Assembly (NCBI GenBank): GCA_031278575.1
Contig: JAITKD010000243.1
Span: 1 to 8,498, forward strand
Origin: Spirochaetaceae bacterium
GTDB lineage: Bacteria > Spirochaetota > Spirochaetia > Treponematales > Breznakiellaceae
DNA: 8,498 nucleotides
Direction: 5' to 3'
Below are positions 1 to 6,862 of the stretch, one piece after another (position 1 is the stretch's first letter; every line of letters starts with the position of its first letter). Under the pieces are notes generated by a model. It was not told where the DNA came from, searched no databases, and saw only the letters and a program-made list of their open reading frames with translations. The position numbers and the translations under genes are program-made.

Positions 1-90
1 GGCGCAATCGGCGCTGCTTTAACGCAAGGTAAACAAAGTTTACCCCATTTGCGCAATGAAATGAGCAAATACATTAGGGAAACGCGATGA
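1..90 (+). CDS. C-terminal fragment of an unidentified protein (5' truncated by window)
   Basis: Frame 1 is open from the first base to a TGA at 88-90 and encodes 29 residues, beginning Gly-Ala-Ile-Gly-Ala-Ala and ending Ser-Lys-Tyr-Ile-Arg-Glu-Thr-Arg. The mix of alternating charged and hydrophobic residues looks like an amphipathic helix at the end of a real protein. The reading stops inside a strong inverted repeat at 74-117, as expected for a gene end followed by a terminator or 3' stabiliser. I do not recognise the family from so short a piece. It lies about 190 bases upstream of the efflux operon on the same strand and has its own likely 3' boundary, so it is probably a separate transcription unit. 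Confidence 0.55.
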   Translation, partial: GAIGAALTQGKQSLPHLRNEMSKYIRETR

Positions 91-117
91 GCGTCAAGTT
101 AATCAGCGTTTCCCTAA
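74..117 (+). terminator. 12-bp perfect inverted repeat over a gene end, possible terminator
   Basis: The left arm TTAGGGAAACGC (74-85) is the exact reverse complement of the right arm GCGTTTCCCTAA (106-117), with a 20-base loop that contains the TGA stop of the upstream gene. Inside the loop TGA (88-90) can also pair with TCA (103-105). No run of T follows the right arm, so it is not a textbook intrinsic terminator. It may be a Rho-independent variant, an RNA 3'-end stabiliser or a protein-binding site. The symmetry is certain; the function is inferred from its position. Confidence 0.5.
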
Positions 118-276
118 AGGGTTCCTTTGCCGGGCAGGGGCGGTGAATGCTGAAGGGAAGGGGTATTTTTTGAACCGGTGTAACCATAAAATCATTTATT
201 TTTTTTATCAGAGAGGCTTCTTATTAATTTGAAACAGTTTCTATGAAAAAACATGGTCCGGTATGGGGAGGTTCCG
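118..276 (+). promoter_or_regulatory. Leader and probable promoter region of the efflux operon
   Basis: This non-coding stretch is clearly AT-richer than the genes after it, with a T8 run at 199-206. TTGAAC at 170-175 resembles a -35 box but has only a weak partner (CATTTA, 193-198) at 17-base spacing. TATTAA at 222-227 is a better -10 but has only T-rich DNA at the -35 distance. A promoter is expected here because the operon begins at 277 and the previous gene ends at 90, but neither candidate is strong. Confidence 0.3.
231..241. promoter_or_regulatory. GAAACAGTTTC palindrome, candidate operator
   Basis: A perfect 5-bp inverted repeat around a single central A (GAAAC-A-GTTTC) lies immediately downstream of the TATTAA candidate -10 and 35 bases before the chosen start of the first operon gene. 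This is a usual place for a repressor operator of an efflux system. No regulator gene is visible in the window to pair with it, and an 11-base palindrome can occur by chance. Confidence 0.25.
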
Positions 277-1599
277 ATGAGGCGCGTTTTCCTAGGCGGT
301 TTTTTGGTATGGTTATCCGCGGCGGTTTTGGCGGAGGGGACAAGCCCCAATCCTCAAGCGGCGCCCCCTTCCCTAACCCTGGAGGAGGCGGTGGAACGGG
401 CGGTGGAACAGAGTATCAGCCTGCAAATTAACGCCATTGACCTCAAAACCGCCAAACAAGGGGCGGATACCCTCTGGGCCCAGTTTTTCCCCAGCCTTAC
501 CCTTGGGGGGGGGGTGAGTTATGACGCCAGCCCCCTGACTGAAAAAACCGCCCAATATCCATCCCGGGACCCCATTACCTATACCCTGAATTTCAGGGCG
601 TCCATCAACCTGAATGAACGGATCTTTACCACCCTGGACGGGATCAAACTTCTGTATCAGAGCCGGCTTTTCAGTTACGAACAGGCCCGGCGGCAAATAG
701 AAATCCAGGTAACCCGGACCTTTTACCAACTGCTCACCCAAAGGGAAAATCTTTCCATCCGGGAAGAGGTATTGAACCTGGCGGAATTACAGCTCGAAAA
801 AAACCGTATCTCCTTTGAAAACGGTTTTATCAGCAACCTGGCCTATCTGCAAAGCCGGCTCAGCGCGGAGACGGAAAAACTCAACCTGAGCCGGGCGCAG
901 ACTGAATATTATTCCGCCCTGCGGGAATTTCTTTTGCTCCTGGGTTATGAGCAAAATACCGGGACCCGGCTGGAAGGGTCCATCGACGCGGCCCCCTTTG
1001 AAGCGGACCCGGAAGAGCTGATCCGGGAGTATCTCCCCAAACGGCCGGATATCATAAGCCAATGGCAGAAGATCGAACAACTGGAAAACAGCCGGACCCA
1101 GGCCTTCCTCAGCTCCCGGGGGCCTTCGATAAACCTCTCCGCTTCCTATGACGGGAATTATTACCGGAATTTTACCGATAATCTAAGCGGGAGCATCACC
1201 GTGGCAATCCCCCTGGACGGCTGGATTCCGGGAACCATGAAGGATCAGTCCCTCCGGTCCGCCCGGGCGGAAGTGGAAAAGGCCAAACTGGAACTAAAAA
1301 ATATTGAAGATACCGCCCGGGCCGGCATCCGTTCCCTTGCGGCCCAGATCGGGGATTCCTGGGTGTGGATCGAAATATCCCGGCTCAGGGTGGAGATAGC
1401 CGAGCTGACCTATGAATTGACCGAAGAGGGTTTTCGGAACGGAACCGTGGAATTGCTCACCCTGGAAGACACCAGAAACCGCATGGCCGAAGCCAGACAG
1501 CAGCTTTTGACCGATGAATTGGCATACCAAACCATGATCCTGGACCTGGCCGCCGCCCTCAACGTGGATTGGCGGGAGTTTTCGAGGAGGGGGGAGTGA
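277..1599 (+). CDS. TolC-like outer-membrane efflux channel (OEP family)
   Basis: This is the outer-membrane and periplasmic tunnel component of a tripartite efflux system. The 440-residue product has a normal length for the family. The ATG at 277 is preferred over the one at 253 because GGGGAGG (265-271) lies 5 bases upstream. Starting there gives a clean signal peptide (basic MRR, hydrophobic core, cleavage near Ala19). The mature part shows the two-fold OEP repeat: the first (about 32-220) opens with a LEEAV..A motif, and the second carries RPDI and a late G-x-V-E-L-L-T-L-E-D-x-R motif. Long heptad-rich helices fit the TolC tunnel. There is no lipobox cysteine, unlike OprM-type lipoproteins. 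It is the first gene of the operon and overlaps the adaptor gene by 4 bases. By order and type it corresponds to Borrelia BesC. A G10 run at codons 77-80 is notable. Confidence 0.93.
   Translation: MRRVFLGGFLVWLSAAVLAEGTSPNPQAAPPSLTLEEAVERAVEQSISLQINAIDLKTAKQGADTLWAQFFPSLTLGGGVSYDASPLTEKTAQYPSRDPITYTLNFRASINLNERIFTTLDGIKLLYQSRLFSYEQARRQIEIQVTRTFYQLLTQRENLSIREEVLNLAELQLEKNRISFENGFISNLAYLQSRLSAETEKLNLSRAQTEYYSALREFLLLLGYEQNTGTRLEGSIDAAPFEADPEELIREYLPKRPDIISQWQKIEQLENSRTQAFLSSRGPSINLSASYDGNYYRNFTDNLSGSITVAIPLDGWIPGTMKDQSLRSARAEVEKAKLELKNIEDTARAGIRSLAAQIGDSWVWIEISRLRVEIAELTYELTEEGFRNGTVELLTLEDTRNRMAEARQQLLTDELAYQTMILDLAAALNVDWREFSRRGE
505..514 (+). repeat. Intragenic poly-G tract, G10, in the channel gene
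   Basis: Ten consecutive G encode Gly77-Gly78-Gly79 and the first base of Val80 of the TolC-like protein. The tract is in frame here. Gain or loss of one G would shift the frame early in the mature protein and remove the channel. Known fact: poly-G tracts of similar length vary by slipped-strand mispairing in Treponema pallidum. Whether this one varies is inference. Confidence 0.85.
1584..1590 (+). promoter_or_regulatory. Ribosome binding site fixing the GTG start of the adaptor
   Basis: GAGGAGG lies 5 bases before GTG at 1596 and inside the last codons of the channel gene. It decides between this GTG and an upstream in-frame TTG at 1569, which has no comparable site and would add nine residues ahead of the membrane anchor. 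Confidence 0.75.
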
Positions 1600-2591
1600 A
1601 AAAAAACCGGGCGTCCCGGGCGGTAACGGTGATTATTATTTTTTTTATGATCCTTATCGCCGCCTTAATCGTTTTTACCTATAGAAACCGGATCGTTTCA
1701 CCGGGCCTTGGGGGTCAGACCCCGCCGGAGCAGAGCGGCGGGCGGCCGGGGGCGGCGCCTCCGGGGGGGGGCGGCCAGGGGGCGGCCGGCCGGAATGCCA
1801 CCGCGGTACGGGTTGCCCCGGTGAGCCGGGGAACCATAGAAAAATACCTCGTGGTTAACGGGGATGTGATCATGCGGAACCAGGTTTCGATCTTTCCCGC
1901 CGTGGGGGGGAAGCTCACCGAAGTCCGGTTCCAGCCGGGGGACACGGTCCGGGCGGGCCAAACCGTAGCCATGGTAGATCCCTCCCGGCCCGGGGAAGTT
2001 TATTCCCAGAGCCCGGTGGTTTCCACCATAGGCGGGACGATCCTCCAGGTCCCGGTTAACCCCGGGGACACGGTTTCGGCCCAAACCCCCCTTTACCTGG
2101 TGGGGGACCCCGGGAGCCTCGCGGTGGAGACCTTTATCCCGGAACGGTTCGCCACCGTCATCCGCCGGGGCCTGGAAGCCGAGGCGGCCTTTGAGGCCAT
2201 GAGCGGGGAGATCTTCCCCGCCTCGGTGGATGAGGTAAGCCCCATCCTGGATCCCGCCAGCAGAACCTTGAAGGTACGGCTCCGTTTTAACCGCCAGGAT
2301 CCCCGGATTAAGGCGGGGATGTTTGTAACCGTGAGCCTCGTAACCGAGTCGGGTACGGATATCCCGGTCATACCCCGGGAGGCGGTGATCAACACCTACG
2401 GGTCCTGGATCGTTTTTGTGGTGGATCAAGACAACCGGGCGGAACGGCGGGAATTAACCCTGGGACTGGAAAATGAAACCTTCGTCGAAGTCAGCTCCGG
2501 GGCCGCCCTGGGGGAACGGGTGGTGATCGCGGGCCAGAATTTCTTGACCGATAAGGATCCGGTACGGATAATCAATGAGGAGGAAGGGTGA
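1596..2591 (+). CDS. RND periplasmic adaptor (membrane fusion protein), hairpin-less type
   Basis: This protein links the inner-membrane pump to the outer-membrane channel. It has 331 residues from a GTG start that overlaps the previous TGA. Residues 9-29 form one membrane anchor and there is no lipobox. A Gly/Pro-rich linker follows (about 33-70). The two half-lipoyl motifs are clear: PGDTVRAGQTVAMVD (114-128) and STIGGTILQVPVNPGDTVSA (143-162). Only about ten residues separate them, so the usual alpha-helical coiled-coil hairpin is absent. A beta-barrel domain (about 170-240) with DPASRTLKVR and AGMFVTV motifs and a membrane-proximal domain complete it. Borrelia BesA is known to lack the hairpin too, which supports a spirochete origin. 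It lies between channel and pump with 4-base overlaps on both sides. A G9 run sits in the linker. Family assignment is secure; the hairpin absence is read directly. Confidence 0.92.
   Translation: MKKNRASRAVTVIIIFFMILIAALIVFTYRNRIVSPGLGGQTPPEQSGGRPGAAPPGGGGQGAAGRNATAVRVAPVSRGTIEKYLVVNGDVIMRNQVSIFPAVGGKLTEVRFQPGDTVRAGQTVAMVDPSRPGEVYSQSPVVSTIGGTILQVPVNPGDTVSAQTPLYLVGDPGSLAVETFIPERFATVIRRGLEAEAAFEAMSGEIFPASVDEVSPILDPASRTLKVRLRFNRQDPRIKAGMFVTVSLVTESGTDIPVIPREAVINTYGSWIVFVVDQDNRAERRELTLGLENETFVEVSSGAALGERVVIAGQNFLTDKDPVRIINEEEG
1763..1771 (+). repeat. Intragenic poly-G tract, G9, in the adaptor gene
   Basis: Nine G span the end of Pro56 through Gly59 in the Gly/Pro linker between membrane anchor and folded domains of the adaptor. 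A change of one base would truncate the protein before any functional domain. It is the second long G run in the operon. The surrounding linker DNA is itself very G-rich, which makes a long run less surprising here than in the channel gene. Confidence 0.8.
2578..2583 (+). promoter_or_regulatory. Ribosome binding site for the pump gene
   Basis: AGGAGG, inside the longer purine stretch 2577-2588, precedes the GTG at 2588 by 4 bases and lies within the last codons of the adaptor gene. It supports GTG as the start and coupled re-initiation at the GTGA overlap. Confidence 0.7.
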
Positions 2592-5500
2592 ATATCCCCA
2601 AATATTCGGTAAAACGGCCGGTTACCATCGTGGTCCTCTACGCCCTGGCCATGGGGATAGCCGCCACCCTGATCCCGAACCTGGCGGTGGACCTTTTCCC
2701 CTCCACCACGAGGCCGGTGTTATCGGTGTATACCTCCTTTCCCGGGGCGGGACCCGCCGATGTGGAGCGGAACGTTACGGACCCCCTGGAAAAGGTCCTG
2801 GCCTCTTCCCAGGGGCTTACGGAAATGACCTCCAATTCTTCCTTTGAGTCCAGTTTTATCAACCTCAACTTTGCCTACGGCACCGATATGGACAAGGCCA
2901 TGGCCGACGCCCAGACCCTGGTGAGCCGTCTTGCCAATTCCCTCCCCGACGGGGCGGGAAGCCCCGTGGTACGGCGCTTCGATATGTCCGCCATGCCCAT
3001 CATGCGCCTCGTGGTCCGGGGGAACTACCCCCCGGATCAGCTCAGGATCTTCGCGGAAGACGAGATCCAGGCCGGGATAGAACGGATCGACGGGGTCGCC
3101 GCCGCGGAAGTTACCGGGGGAACCACCCGGATCGTCAAGGTGGCGGCGTCCCTGAACCGCCTCGCGGCTTTCAATCTGACCTTGAGCGATATCAGCGCCG
3201 CCCTGCGGGGGCAGAACATCCTCTCCTCCGGGGGCAGCCTGACCCGGGGGGTACGGGAATACCAGCTCCTCACCCGGCAGGAACTCAACGCCGTGGATCA
3301 GATAAAACGGCTCGTGGTCAAGACCGTGGCGGTCCCGCCGGGGAATTCGGCCCTGGGGCAGGAGAACCGTTCCCAGGTGGTGCGCCTGGAAGACGTGGCC
3401 GACGTGTCCCTGGCCTACAGCGACAATTCCGCCCGGGTCTACGTGAACGGCCAAAGCGGGGTCTATATCCAGGTTACCAGCGAAAGCGACAGTAACTCCG
3501 TCCAGGTGGCGAACCGGGTCCGGGACGCCCTGGAGGGGATCAACGCGGAACTTCCCCGGGGGATAACCCTGGAAGTCCTCTCGGACAACACTTCCCTCAT
3601 CAACGCCACCCTGAACCAGGTCTATTCCAACGCCTTCCAGGGAGCCCTTTTGGCCATGGCGATCCTCTTTGTTTTTTTACGGAACATCAAGGGAACCCTG
3701 GTCATCGGCCTTTCCATTCCCCTGTCGATCCTCCTCACCCTGATGTTCATGTCGGTCTTCGGCTTTTCCCTGAACCTCCTCACCATGACCGGCCTTATTC
3801 TGGGCTTGGGGATGACCGTGGACGCCTCCATCGTGATCCTGGAAAACGTCCACAACTACCGGGAGCGGGGGGCCAAGCCGGAGATCGCCGCGATCCTGGG
3901 GAGCCAGGAGATGACCCGGGCGATCATCACCTCCACCGCCACGACCCTCTGCGTTTTCGTGCCCCTCCTCATCTACAAAAACGATCTGGAAATGATGGGC
4001 CAGCTTTTTAACGACCTGATCTTTACCGTGGTGATCTCCCTCGCCTGTTCCCTGGTGGTGGCGGTTACCCTGGTACCCAGCCTCTGCGGGCCCATCCTCA
4101 AACTGGACACCCGGCGGCAGAAGCCCCTGAAGACCGCCCTGCTGCGAAAAATCGACGGCGGCATGGATCGGTTTTTTCGGAGCCTGGATAACGGGTATAA
4201 AACCGCCCTGGACTACTGTCTGGACCACCGCCTGCTGGTGCTGGCCCTGGTCCTCCTCCTCCTGGTTTTTTCCCTCCTCCAATTCACCGGCATCGGGATG
4301 AATATGTTCATCCGCAGCAGGACCGACGATTCGGTGAACATCAGCATCGCCATGCCCCAGGGGACGGTGATCGGGGCCACCGAAAAGGTCGTAACCGCCC
4401 TGGAAGCTATTATCCGGGAACAGGTCGAAGGGTACCGGAACCTCATCATCACCACCCGGCGGAGCGGCCGTACCCAGGGGAGCATCCAGATCACCCTTCC
4501 CCCTCCGGCGGAACAGATCGATACCCCCACGAGGATCATCGAAAAACTCACCCCCCATATCTCAAACTTTCCCGGCAGCGAGATCACCTTCCGGGCGGGC
4601 CGGAGCATGGGGAGTACCTCGGCGGTGGAAATCGCCGTCAGTTCCCGGGACGCCGACGCCATCATGGTAACCGCCGAGGAAATCCGGAACATCATGATCC
4701 GGCATTTGCCGGAAATTGAAAACCCCGCGGTGAACCTCGACGAGGGGGCCCCCCAGCTTCAGATCAATATAGACCGGGAACGGGCCGCGGCCCTGGGGGT
4801 CTCCGCCGCGGCGGCGGCCTCCGAAATCAGAATCGCCATGAACGGCGTTGCCGCGACCAGCATTTCCCAGGGGGATAAACTTATCAATGTGGAGGTGATG
4901 CTCCGGGACCAGGACCAGATGGGGATCCCCAACCTGGACGCGATTTTTGTGCTGAACCGCGGCGGCGCCCGGGTACCCATCTCCAATATCGCCCGGATCG
5001 TGGAAAACCGTTCCCCCTCCTCTATCCGCCGGGAAAACCAGGAACGGGTGGTTCGGATTTCCGGGGATCTGCCCCAGGGCATCGCGGCCACGGAGATGCA
5101 AAAACGTCTGGAAACCACGGTGGAACAGTACCTTATCCCCCAGGAGGGGGTTACGGTCCATTACCTGGGGGAGGCCCGGGAAATTGAAACCTACAACCGC
5201 CGTTTCCTCTTTATCATCGCCGCGGCGGTGTTCCTGGTATTCGGGGTCATGGCAAGCCAGTTTGAATCCTTTGTGGATCCCCTGATCATCTTTTTTTCCA
5301 TTCCCCTCCTTTTTATCGGGGTGATCTGGATCTATAAGATCGGCGGGGAGGCCATGTCCATGTTCTCCGCGGTGGGGGTGGTCGCCCTGGTGGGGGTGGT
5401 GGTAAACAACGGCATCGTCCTGGTGGATTATACCAACACCCTCCGGGCCCGGGGTATGCTGGTCCGGGACGCCTGCCTGGAAGCGGGCAGGAACCGGCTG

Positions 5501-5830
5501 CGGCCCATCCTGATGACCAGCCTTACCACCATCCTGGGGATGTTCCCCATCGCCTTTTTCCCCGGCGCCGGGGCGGACACCATCCAGCCCATCGGCAAGA
5601 CCTTTGTGGGGGGCCTCACGGTGAGTTCCCTCATGACCCTCTTTGTAACGCCGGTGATGTATTCCCTCCTCAATTCCCGGAGGGACAAACGAATAAAGGC
5701 GGCGGACGAAGCGGGCCATCCCGTCCGTACCCGGGGAAGCGCCCTCCCCCGGCGGGACGGGGGGCCCGCAAAGTTTGGCGTTCCGGATAAGACATGGGGC
5801 CGCCGGGGAGAAGCGGGAAAGGCAAAATGA
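2588..5830 (+). CDS. RND-family inner-membrane efflux pump (AcrB/SwrC-like)
   Basis: This is the proton-driven pump of the tripartite exporter, 1080 residues against about 1020-1050 for typical members. The fold is duplicated: TM1 at about 10-30, a first periplasmic loop with FPGAGPADVE, TM2-6, a second large loop with the family fold, and TM8-12. TM4 reads GMTVDASIVILEN: Asp412 matches AcrB Asp407, but the second Asp (408) is Ala413. In TM10, where AcrB has Lys940, the sequence is VVVNNGIVLVDY with Asn940; the RLRPILMTS arginines (970, 972) remain. This places it in the SwrC-like branch with a reduced proton relay, rather than among classical AcrB pumps. After TM12 a basic tail of about 48 residues has no obvious domain and is encoded by a large hairpin. 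Translation starts at GTG overlapping the adaptor stop. It probably exports amphiphilic compounds, by family; the substrate is unknown. Confidence 0.94.
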   Translation: MNIPKYSVKRPVTIVVLYALAMGIAATLIPNLAVDLFPSTTRPVLSVYTSFPGAGPADVERNVTDPLEKVLASSQGLTEMTSNSSFESSFINLNFAYGTDMDKAMADAQTLVSRLANSLPDGAGSPVVRRFDMSAMPIMRLVVRGNYPPDQLRIFAEDEIQAGIERIDGVAAAEVTGGTTRIVKVAASLNRLAAFNLTLSDISAALRGQNILSSGGSLTRGVREYQLLTRQELNAVDQIKRLVVKTVAVPPGNSALGQENRSQVVRLEDVADVSLAYSDNSARVYVNGQSGVYIQVTSESDSNSVQVANRVRDALEGINAELPRGITLEVLSDNTSLINATLNQVYSNAFQGALLAMAILFVFLRNIKGTLVIGLSIPLSILLTLMFMSVFGFSLNLLTMTGLILGLGMTVDASIVILENVHNYRERGAKPEIAAILGSQEMTRAIITSTATTLCVFVPLLIYKNDLEMMGQLFNDLIFTVVISLACSLVVAVTLVPSLCGPILKLDTRRQKPLKTALLRKIDGGMDRFFRSLDNGYKTALDYCLDHRLLVLALVLLLLVFSLLQFTGIGMNMFIRSRTDDSVNISIAMPQGTVIGATEKVVTALEAIIREQVEGYRNLIITTRRSGRTQGSIQITLPPPAEQIDTPTRIIEKLTPHISNFPGSEITFRAGRSMGSTSAVEIAVSSRDADAIMVTAEEIRNIMIRHLPEIENPAVNLDEGAPQLQINIDRERAAALGVSAAAAASEIRIAMNGVAATSISQGDKLINVEVMLRDQDQMGIPNLDAIFVLNRGGARVPISNIARIVENRSPSSIRRENQERVVRISGDLPQGIAATEMQKRLETTVEQYLIPQEGVTVHYLGEAREIETYNRRFLFIIAAAVFLVFGVMASQFESFVDPLIIFFSIPLLFIGVIWIYKIGGEAMSMFSAVGVVALVGVVVNNGIVLVDYTNTLRARGMLVRDACLEAGRNRLRPILMTSLTTILGMFPIAFFPGAGADTIQPIGKTFVGGLTVSSLMTLFVTPVMYSLLNSRRDKRIKAADEAGHPVRTRGSALPRRDGGPAKFGVPDKTWGRRGEAGKAK
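5711..5769 (+). repeat. 20-bp stepped hairpin at the 3' end of the pump gene
   Basis: Three nested stems can form. GCGGGCC (5711-5717) pairs with GGCCCGC (5763-5769), CCCGTCC (5720-5726) with GGACGGG (5755-5761), and CCGGGG (5731-5736) with CCCCGG (5747-5752), leaving a 10-base loop. Only small internal loops interrupt them. It lies in DNA encoding the non-conserved tail of the pump, about 60 bases before the dehydrogenase start. It resembles an extragenic REP-type or terminator-like element now read as coding sequence. No T run follows. It could attenuate or stabilise the polycistronic message. Confidence 0.6.
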
Positions 5831-6861
5831 AGCGGGTGAGGGCCGCGCTGGTGGGCCTGGGGAGGATCGGGAGTCTTTTGGAGGAGGATCCCCTTAGGGA
5901 GAAGCCCTGCACCCATGCGGGGGCTGTCGCGGCAAACCCGGACTGCGTCCTCGTGGCGGGGGCCGATACCGACGGGGAGCGGCGGCGGCGCTTTGGGAAA
6001 CGCTGGGACTGCCCGGTCTACGCCGACGCGGAAACCATGGTGAAGGAAACGGCCCCGGACATCCTCCACATCGCCACCCACCCGGACAGCCACCGCCGCT
6101 ACTGCGTCTTGGCCGCGGACCGGGGCGTCCCGGTGGCGGTCTGCGAGAAGCCCCTGGCGGACAGCTTCGCCGCCGCCCGGGAGATCGCCGCCCTCCATAC
6201 CGGCGGGCGGATCAAAATCATCACCAACCACGAACGGCGTTACGCCGCCGACTACGGCCGGGCCCGGACCATCCTGGAGGAAGGCCGCCTGGGCCGGCTC
6301 CTCAGCGCCTCGGGGCGGCTTTACCTGGGAAAGCGCCGCCGGCTCCTGGACGTACTCTGGCATGACGGGACCCACCTGGCGGACGCCCTCATGTACCTCT
6401 CGGGCCTCCGCCTGTGGCACCGGCGATCCTGGGGGGCGCCCCTCTCGGGCAAGACCGGGACGGCCTACCTCGCCGGCATCCTGGCGCCCGCCGGCCCCGC
6501 CCCCGGAAAGGGGCCGCCGCCTCCCGAAACGGTCCCCGTCCTCATCGAACTGGGGGCGGAACGGGATCACCTGGTCTTTGAACTGGACTTTTCCTGCGAG
6601 ACGGGCCGGCTCAGGATCGGCAACGGCGTTTTTGAGGTTCAAGAGAGCGGCCCCAGCCCCTATGCGGCCTCGTTCCGTTCCCTCGCCGGGACCGGTGAAA
6701 CCTGGCAGGGCCCCACGGGCTACTTCGCCAATATGGTCAGGGACGCGGTAGGATGCGTCCTTGAAAAGGACCGGGAACCCCGGTCAAGCGCCCCGGACGG
6801 CCTGGAGGCGATCCGCTACCTTAAATCCGTCAGCCCCTGGGTTTCGCCCGGCCCGCCGTGA
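5827..6861 (+). CDS. Gfo/Idh/MocA-family NAD(P)-dependent oxidoreductase
   Basis: This is a soluble cytoplasmic dehydrogenase of the family that acts on sugars, inositols and related polyols; its substrate is not evident. The 344-residue product starts at ATG 5827, chosen over ATG 5794 because GGGAAAGG (5815-5822) lies 4 bases upstream and the family motif then begins at residue 9. It has a Rossmann motif GLGRIG (10-15), an acidic residue after beta-2 (GADTD), the family signature CEKP (106-109, Lys108 in the active site), and HDGTHLAD (179-186), matching the catalytic Asp/His region of the C-terminal domain. The ATGA overlap with the pump stop makes it the fourth gene of the efflux operon. 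It is distinctly richer in GC than its neighbours (hand counts of two lines: 68% and 77%), which might reflect separate ancestry. It could modify or make the exported compound; that is inference. Confidence 0.88.
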   Translation: MKRVRAALVGLGRIGSLLEEDPLREKPCTHAGAVAANPDCVLVAGADTDGERRRRFGKRWDCPVYADAETMVKETAPDILHIATHPDSHRRYCVLAADRGVPVAVCEKPLADSFAAAREIAALHTGGRIKIITNHERRYAADYGRARTILEEGRLGRLLSASGRLYLGKRRRLLDVLWHDGTHLADALMYLSGLRLWHRRSWGAPLSGKTGTAYLAGILAPAGPAPGKGPPPPETVPVLIELGAERDHLVFELDFSCETGRLRIGNGVFEVQESGPSPYAASFRSLAGTGETWQGPTGYFANMVRDAVGCVLEKDREPRSSAPDGLEAIRYLKSVSPWVSPGPP

Positions 6862-6862
6862 A

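Noticed and set aside
23..53. Hairpin CGCAA-GGTAAAC / GTTTACC-(4 bases)-TTGCG.
   Set aside because: It lies inside the coding end of the upstream gene, and the perfect core is only 7 bp. There is no positional reason to give it a function.
16..107. An integron attC-like arrangement (CTTTAAC near 17-23 and GTTAATC near 98-104).
   Set aside because: Treponema denticola is known to carry an integron, so it was considered. The right box does not fit GTTRRRY, the inner boxes do not pair, and the left part lies in an open reading frame. The downstream genes form a long operon, not cassettes.
4562..5719. A 385-codon open frame on the - strand under the pump gene.
   Set aside because: Its composition is rich in His, Gly, Asp and Pro, typical of antisense translation of GC-rich membrane-protein genes. 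The + strand reading has clear RND motifs.
5428..6642. A 404-codon open frame on the - strand under the pump end and dehydrogenase.
   Set aside because: It is a by-product of high third-position GC in the + strand genes, which removes stop codons in the antisense frame. Its translation shows no family motifs, while the + strand genes do.
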